Source: Rhizophagus irregularis
Lineage: Eukaryota; Glomeromycota; Glomeromycetes; Glomerales; Glomeraceae
DNA length: 64,000 bases
Assembly (NCBI RefSeq): GCF_026210795.1
Contig: NC_089430.1
Coordinates: 1,426,001 to 1,490,000 of the forward strand
Reading direction: 5' to 3'
Shown one piece after another: positions 59,564 to 64,000 of the stretch (position 1 is the stretch's first letter; each line of letters begins with the position of its first letter). Both the position numbers and the translations under genes were made by a program. The notes under the pieces are model-generated. The model had not been told where the DNA came from. It saw only the letters and a list, made by a program, of their open reading frames with translations, and made no database searches.

Positions 59564-61250
59564 ACCCCCTCTTAAGAGGTTGGAGATTTTTCCTTTTGAT
59601 TCTTCCTTTGGAGGGTTGGTTGAGGTATCCGCCTTCATAAGTAGGCTTCTCAGGAATTAACAGAATAAGATGAGCAGGAATAGGTTCAATGTCTTCTTGG
59701 GAAGACCCTGAAGAAAGGTCAATGGTGGTCAATAGCACAGGAGGAGTAGCAACTGATTCCTTTTCGGATTGACGAACTGTAGCATCAAGATCATGTCTAA
59801 GATGTGGGATCGGAAAGTTATAATAACAGTCTTCAGGAGCAACAAATTTCTTTTTGTAGCGAACATGGAGTAAAGATTTATGAAGGGTTTGTCCTTTTTG
59901 AAACAGAAAGGATTTTCATCTTGCAGCCAGAAGTATGTCTTCAACTGGCCTGTCCTCTTTGATACAAGAATGTTTAAAGACACGCTTACATAAGCCTTCA
60001 AAGCATGCATGTTGTCTTTTACTGACATTCGGAGATTTACTTTTCCTATCTTGGAAGTTAAAGTAAAATTTGTTGTAAATGCTTTTAAGACCTTTCTTGG
60101 CGACGTTATTAATTGGATACGTATAATATTTCGTATTATAAGAAATTCCTAATCGATTTGAATAAATTTCTTTTACATGACCTTTGGTCCATCTGTTGTA
60201 GAGGCGACAAGCATGGAAATTTTTAAAGCTTACAGCTTTACTATAGTGAGGTATATTGTTATCTCTCGGACCATGAAATATATCCAATTGTTTGTGATGA
60301 TTTATGCAGGCACGTCGGTGAGAAGACATAATGAAGGGAACTGGAATGGAACAAGTTTCAACTTGTTTGGTATATGGATCCTTGATATAAGAATGATTAC
60401 ATGGTATGAAAATACCAAAGTGAAATCTATATTTTTTATACGAGAAGTTAAAAAAAGTTTTCGTAATGTGATTTCGAGTATTCTTTTTTTGAGCACGTGA
60501 TCTTATAAAATCTATACGCCCCAATAATTTTTTGCGAATAAGTTCAAAAAATTTATTTTGTATTCGGCGGGGAATTACTCTTTGTGTTGAAAAAAAGTGC
60601 AAATCTGTAGTTTGGTAATTTGCTCGTGGATTCGTGATGAATCGGGTTAGATGATATATGATAGTCATTTGTATAGATCTTCAACTCGAGTTGATTGGTG
60701 TTTAGTAAATGATCTACTACCTCAAAAAAATAACTTTTTGAACGCCGAAAACTGTAAATCCTGTTATAACTGGCTCTTTTATGTGGAGTCACGCAGTGTT
60801 GGCAAATGACCTTGAAATGACCTTTAAATGACCTGATTACGTCATGATTTTACTATGAATATATCACGTGATCATATACGAAATGACCTAAGGTCATTTC
60901 AAAAAAGTGAAATGACCTCAAAATTTGCCAACACTGGAGTCACGTGAAATTTTTTGTACACAGTGGGAGAAAGAATAGTTCAAAATATTCGAAGAAGTAG
61001 TAAAATTATTATTCAAAGAACGAGAAGGAATGTGTGTTGTCGGTAACTTGTCTTCGACAATAAGTGGGGTGTTTATAGTATCATGGTTGAACACAAAGTC
61101 ATCAGGATTAGGAGTATATTCTGGAATGTAATCATCTATTCTAGGAAAAGAGCACATACAGTATCTTTTTGTTGAGACGAAGTAGACATAAGCCCATAAG
61201 TTCAGGTTTGAAAAGAACAAAAAACTTCGTATTGTGACCGAGGCGCCCAC
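59564..61250 (-). pseudogene. Decayed protein of unknown family, split by a MITE
   Basis: Read on the minus strand, coding-like segments occur in order: PRIDDYIPEYTPNPDDF (61140-61090); a MITE; KRASYNRIYSFRRSKSYFFE (from 60780); after a frame change near 60665, ITNPRANYQTTDLHFFSTQR, RRACINHHKQLDIFHGPRDN, FKNFHACRLYNRWTKGHVKE and RQHACFEGLCKRVFKHSC; a TGA near 59916; then HKSLLHVRYKKKFVAPEDCY and NFPIPHLRHDLDATVRQSEK, ending in a Ser/Pro-rich tail at 59564. That gives about 450 residues with clustered His and Cys but no known domain. The lesions are at least one frameshift, one nonsense codon and the insertion. A transposon-derived origin is possible. Confidence 0.5.
60794..60936. mobile_element. 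143-bp hAT-type MITE with exact 8-bp duplication
   Basis: Ends are CAGTGTTGGCAAAT and its complement (14-bp inverted repeats), flanked by GAGTCACG at 60786-60793 and 60937-60944. CAGTG tips and an 8-bp duplication are hAT hallmarks. The body is built almost wholly of AAATGACC and its complement GGTCATTT (four copies from the left, three from the right). Confidence 0.92.
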
Positions 61251-61499
61251 TAGGGTCTCCTCCCCTTTGAAGTTTTCGTAGAAAACTGAAAAAAAAGAAA
61301 CTTAATGCTATTTACTGCAGAAAACTAATAAAAATAAAAAAAAAGGGGAAAGAGTTTTTTTGCATGAAAATTTAGTAAATGTCATTTAAATGTCATAAGG
61401 AAATATTTCATTCACGTAAGTAGCACAGGAATCAGTCTTCAGGATATTATATAACCAATTGTAGGGATATTAAAAAATTTCATTTGACACCTATGTATC
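61251..61499. other. Short intergenic stretch
   Basis: AT-rich with no recognisable feature. Confidence 0.5.
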
Positions 61500-61860
61500 T
61501 GGATTAGACCAATTATATGACTTAATATGCATTAAGTTATCAGCTGAGTTATTTAAATTAAAAGAAAAAATTAAAGAAGCCATCAAAAGTGCGTTGTGAT
61601 GATTTAGCCAACAATCAACAGAGGATGATTGATAATATCACTGAAAGAGAAATTAAAAAAATACACATAGATCGTCTTGCTTATAATCAAAGATGATAAT
61701 AAGGAAGAACATATGGTAACAGATATGAACAAAATTAAAAAATTAACAATAGAACATTTTAAACATTTTGCAGGTTCCACCAATAGAGAAGTTGAAATAA
61801 CTAAAGTGTAGTCTGATGAATATGTGCCTATTAGGAGAATTAATAAGAAATTTATAGCGG
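61500..61860 (+). pseudogene. Remnant of a LINE-type ORF2 (linker before the reverse transcriptase)
   Basis: Broken plus-strand coding in shifting frames: SAELFKLKEKIKEAIKSA, NQRMIDNITEREIKKIHIDR, DDNKEEHMVTDMNKIKKLTI, EHFKHFAGSTNREVEITK and SDEYVPIRRINKKF. The pattern VTDxxxIKKLTxEHF with a charged upstream helix is typical of the segment between endonuclease and reverse transcriptase in LINE ORF2 proteins of these fungi. Stops occur near 61600, 61697 and 61809. Only about 350 bp remain. Confidence 0.45.
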
Positions 61861-61884
61861 TGTTTTAGCACTTATATATGTTGT

Positions 61885-62010
61885 GCCTCAGATCGATTCT
61901 TGCCTCAGATCGCAACTCACGCACCTCAGATTGAAATCGTCATGTGAGGTGCGTGATGTGGATCATTGATAATCTGAGGTGCCTCGGTTTTAATCTGAGG
62001 CAAATAAAAA
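61885..62010. repeat. Inverted CCTCAGATT/AATCTGAGG repeat, possible MITE
   Basis: Copies of TGCCTCAGATC and ACGCACCTCAGATT on the left face AATCTGAGGTGCCTCGG and AATCTGAGGCAAAT on the right, around GTGAGGTGCGTGATG. This gives a nested, imperfect palindrome of about 125 bp. No duplication resolved. Confidence 0.6.
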
Positions 62011-62159
62011 ATTTTTTTTTAAAAAAAATATCGATCGTTTTCTACTATTTTTTACTATTTTATTAATCTGAAATAGTGTTAGTTTAACTCATTAGTAACT
62101 ACACTAAAAATTACTTTAATTATTATAAAGTTTTTAATAATAACGGTTCTTTACGGCTA

Positions 62160-63114
62160 ATTGGCTCTTTGAGGTAAGTTCAGAAGCTTTTATTTTATTT
62201 TTTTTTTGTTTTTTTCTTTTTCGGAACGGTACTAACCATTCCTACCTTTTCTTTTTTTTGTTAAACATTTTAAGTAGGTTTTTTTTGTTTTTTTCTTTTT
62301 AGGAGCCATATTTAACCCATTTCTTTTTCTTTTTTTAATAGGAACGGTTAAAATGTTTTAAGATAGAATTCAATTTTTATTTTATTTTTTCTTTTTTGAA
62401 CGGTACTAACCATTTTTTTTTCTTTTTTTTTAGCATTTCGGCCTGGGCTCTCTCCCGGTAAATAGGTATGCTATAATGTTTACTATAGTGTTAGTTTCTT
62501 TCTCCTAGAACGGTACTGACCGTTCTTTTTTCTTTTTTTTTTTTAGCAGTTCAGCCTGGACTTTCTCCCGGTAAAATAGGTATTTTATAGTATCTATAAT
62601 ATTAGTTTCCTTTTCCTAGAATGGTACTAACCGTTCTTTTTTCTTTTTTTTAGCATTTCGGCCTGGACTTTCTCCCGGTAAATATTTGGTGCTATGATGT
62701 CTATGGTGTTAGTTTCCTTCTCCTAGAATGGTACTGACCGTTCTTTTTCCTTTTTTTTTTAGCATTTCAGTCTGGTCTCTCTCCCGGTAAATATTTGGTG
62801 CTATGGTGTCTATGGTGTTAGTTTCTTTCTCCTAGAACGGTACTGACCGTTCTTTTTTCTTTTTTTTTTTAGCATTTCGGTCTGGACTTTCTCCCGGTAA
62901 ATATTTGGTGCTATGGTATCTGCGGTGTTATTTTCTTTCTCATATGTTTAAATAATCGGCGTATTTGTAAAGTAGAACGGTACTGACCGTTCTTTTGTCT
63001 TTTTTTTTAGCATTTCGATTTGGACTCTCTCCCGGTAAATAGGTGGTGTTATGGTATCTATAATGTTGGTATTTTCTTCTAGATATTAGCCATTCTCTTT
63101 TCTTTTTTTAATAG
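62160..63114 (+). repeat. Tandem repeat of about 108 bp carrying intron-like signals
   Basis: Six clear units plus two or three worn ones at the left (62160-62400). Each has, in order: AGAACGGTACTGACCGTTCT or a variant; a 15-25-nt T/C tract ending in TTAG; a 24-nt G+C-richer block; GGTAAATA; then TTGGTGCTATGGTGTCTATG and GTTAGTTTCTTTCTCCT. Spacing between the 24-nt blocks is 107-138 bp. All features have the polarity of introns on the plus strand. Confidence 0.92.
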
Positions 63115-63125
63115 GAATAGATTAA
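62434..63125 (+). other. Candidate tandem micro-exon gene (six 24-nt exons)
   Basis: Blocks at 62434-62457, 62547-62570, 62654-62677, 62763-62786, 62873-62896 and 63011-63034 are each exactly 24 nt, preceded by a strong polypyrimidine-AG and followed by GTAAAT (GTAAAA once). Upstream of each polypyrimidine tract is TACTGAC or TACTAAC, the fungal branch consensus. Joined, all three frames stay open, but one shows a coding-like pattern: (A)FRPGLSP, with base 14 (A, G or T) and base 17 (T or C) always third-position and silent. A worn acceptor at 63113-63114 would add a final exon ending GID and TAA at 63123-63125. An upstream exon may end at a GAG/GTAAGT donor (62173), but I find no convincing ATG or signal peptide, so the gene start and the product are unproven. 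Confidence 0.55.
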
Positions 63126-63402
63126 TGGTTTTTTGAGAATAGGTAAATAAGATTTTGAGTAAGAAAACATGGATGTTAGAGAAATGAAAATTTATAATAA
63201 GAGGAACGAAAAAAAATTTAATGTAAAATCTGATATTGAATAATATAAAATTGTGTATAATCTATTAACAAATAAAATCAATGATTTAAGTATACATGAA
63301 ATTACTTAAATTCAAATTCTTTATTATTTTTTCATATAAGACATCAGTAATAATGCATTTTTTTGACTAATTAATATATTTTTACATATAACAAATGCCG
63401 CA
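63126..63402. other. Intergenic, nothing recognised
   Basis: AT-rich spacer between the micro-exon array and the 3' end of the minus-strand transposase. Confidence 0.5.
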
Positions 63403-64000
63403 TCATTTATTTTGACATGAACGTCCACTATGGCATCTACTGCTACAGTCTCCACCTGCCTTCTTACAGCGACATTTATTACTATTGCATTCACCTTTAC
63501 AATTACATATACCCCTAATACTAAACCCGCACTCTGAAGACGTGCAGCCTCTCTAATTGATATTTTGTTTAAGGGAATGACTTCTAATTCAGGAAAAGTT
63601 TCTGTTCCAAGTGGTTCTAATTCACTAGCAGAATAATACACTCCAATTATTCCAAATTTTGATCCCAAACTATATTTATTATTTTCAGTTTTTTCCATAA
63701 TTTTACATGGCAAAGTGGGTCGATCAACACTAAATCTATCAATTTTAGGAACAGCAACCCTTACCAGATCACCAATCTGATATTCTTTAATTCTTTTTCT
63801 TCCCTTGCTCATTTGATTAGCCATCTTATTTGTATAATCTTGAAGGTCTTGACGAGCCATATTTCTTAATACTTCGTGCTGTGTATTATTTGTAATATCT
63901 AAAAGGACTGGATCAATAAGTACTATATGTCTATTATTTTCATTATCTTGATCTTGGACCACTGCTCTTTCAATATCTAATTGTTGAACTGGAATATTTG
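63403..64000 (-). pseudogene. C-terminal part of a KRBA2/integrase-type transposase, frameshifted, cut by the right edge
   Basis: Open on the minus strand from the window edge (NIPVQQLDIERAVVQDQ). It has the integrase-tail pattern of KRBA2-like or Ginger-like transposases: LRNMARQDLQDYTNKMANQM, GRKRIKEYQIGDLVRVAVPK, DRPTLPCKIMEKTENNKYSL, and the SH3-like end ISIREAARLQS. A one-base shift near 63535 then moves the expected Cys-rich tail into another frame (CGFSIRGICNCKGECNSNKC, then CRCKKAGGDCSSRCHSG, stop at 63403). Without the shift the protein reads on to a non-homologous end at 63324. The catalytic core lies beyond the window. Confidence 0.72.

Noticed and set aside
60177-60500. Plus-strand frame across the decayed ORF
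   Set aside because: The minus strand reads as the more protein-like frame with continuity beyond this segment; the plus frame has no recognisable content.
62160-63114. Reading the 108-bp repeats as a CRISPR-like array or centromeric satellite
   Set aside because: The units lack identical short repeats with unique spacers, and the ordered donor, branch, pyrimidine tract and acceptor signals fit introns far better; the array is also too short for a satellite.

Overview
This window is nuclear DNA of a filamentous fungus, most likely an arbuscular mycorrhizal fungus of the Rhizophagus type (Glomeromycotina). The evidence is very high A+T content; many short introns (about 60-115 bp) with GTAAGT or GTATGA donors; Sel1-like repeat proteins fused to kinases; kinases with a small Cys-rich N-terminal module; MATA_HMG-type HMG boxes; a ubiquitin/ADP-ribosyltransferase-like fusion; and a dense load of DNA transposons and MITEs. 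No rRNA, tRNA or CRISPR was recognised.

Layout. 1-4558: a decayed hAT element on the minus strand (BED finger, DUF659-type core) with an apparently intact pogo/Tigger element (1802-4377) nested in its 5' leader. 5288-9850: a Sel1-repeat/Cys-finger/kinase fusion gene, now a pseudogene, split by a 1,066-bp hAT-type MITE with a perfect 8-bp target duplication. 12550-14296 and 16805-18639: two paralogous five-exon genes, each fusing a protein kinase to a C-terminal MATA_HMG box. 22156-22740: decayed transposase tail. 24229-25649: an intact Cys-finger kinase (minus). 30906-31337: a small HMG-box-like protein. 32290-33037: a decayed medium-chain reductase gene, part of it inverted. 33.5-34.8 kb: tandem repeats and MITEs. 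35073-41518: a complete 6.4-kb P-element-like transposon with 62-bp terminal inverted repeats; its transposase carries two Agenet/Tudor-like units and a nonsense codon at one exon end. 44647: a small Gly/Ala-rich protein. 45731-46802: ubiquitin-ART fusion (minus). 46.8-53.4 kb: mostly empty, with MITEs, a dispersed repeat and a decayed N/Q-rich gene. 53430-57083: a tandem array of duplicated half-kinase exons ending in a full kinase. 59147-61250: a decayed unknown ORF split by a 143-bp MITE. 61500-61860: LINE remnant. 62434-63125: an array of six 24-nt micro-exon-like units with near-perfect splice and branch signals. 63403-64000: C-terminus of a KRBA2/integrase-type transposase running off the right edge.

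The genes do not form a pathway. Two themes recur. One is signalling modules repeatedly shuffled and duplicated (Cys finger, kinase, Sel1, HMG). The other is DNA transposons inserting into and breaking genes and each other. The most unusual items are the micro-exon array, the P-like transposase with Agenet-like insertions, the half-kinase exon array and the kinase-HMG fusions. Exon boundaries were inferred by eye from splice consensus, reading phase and paralogue comparison.
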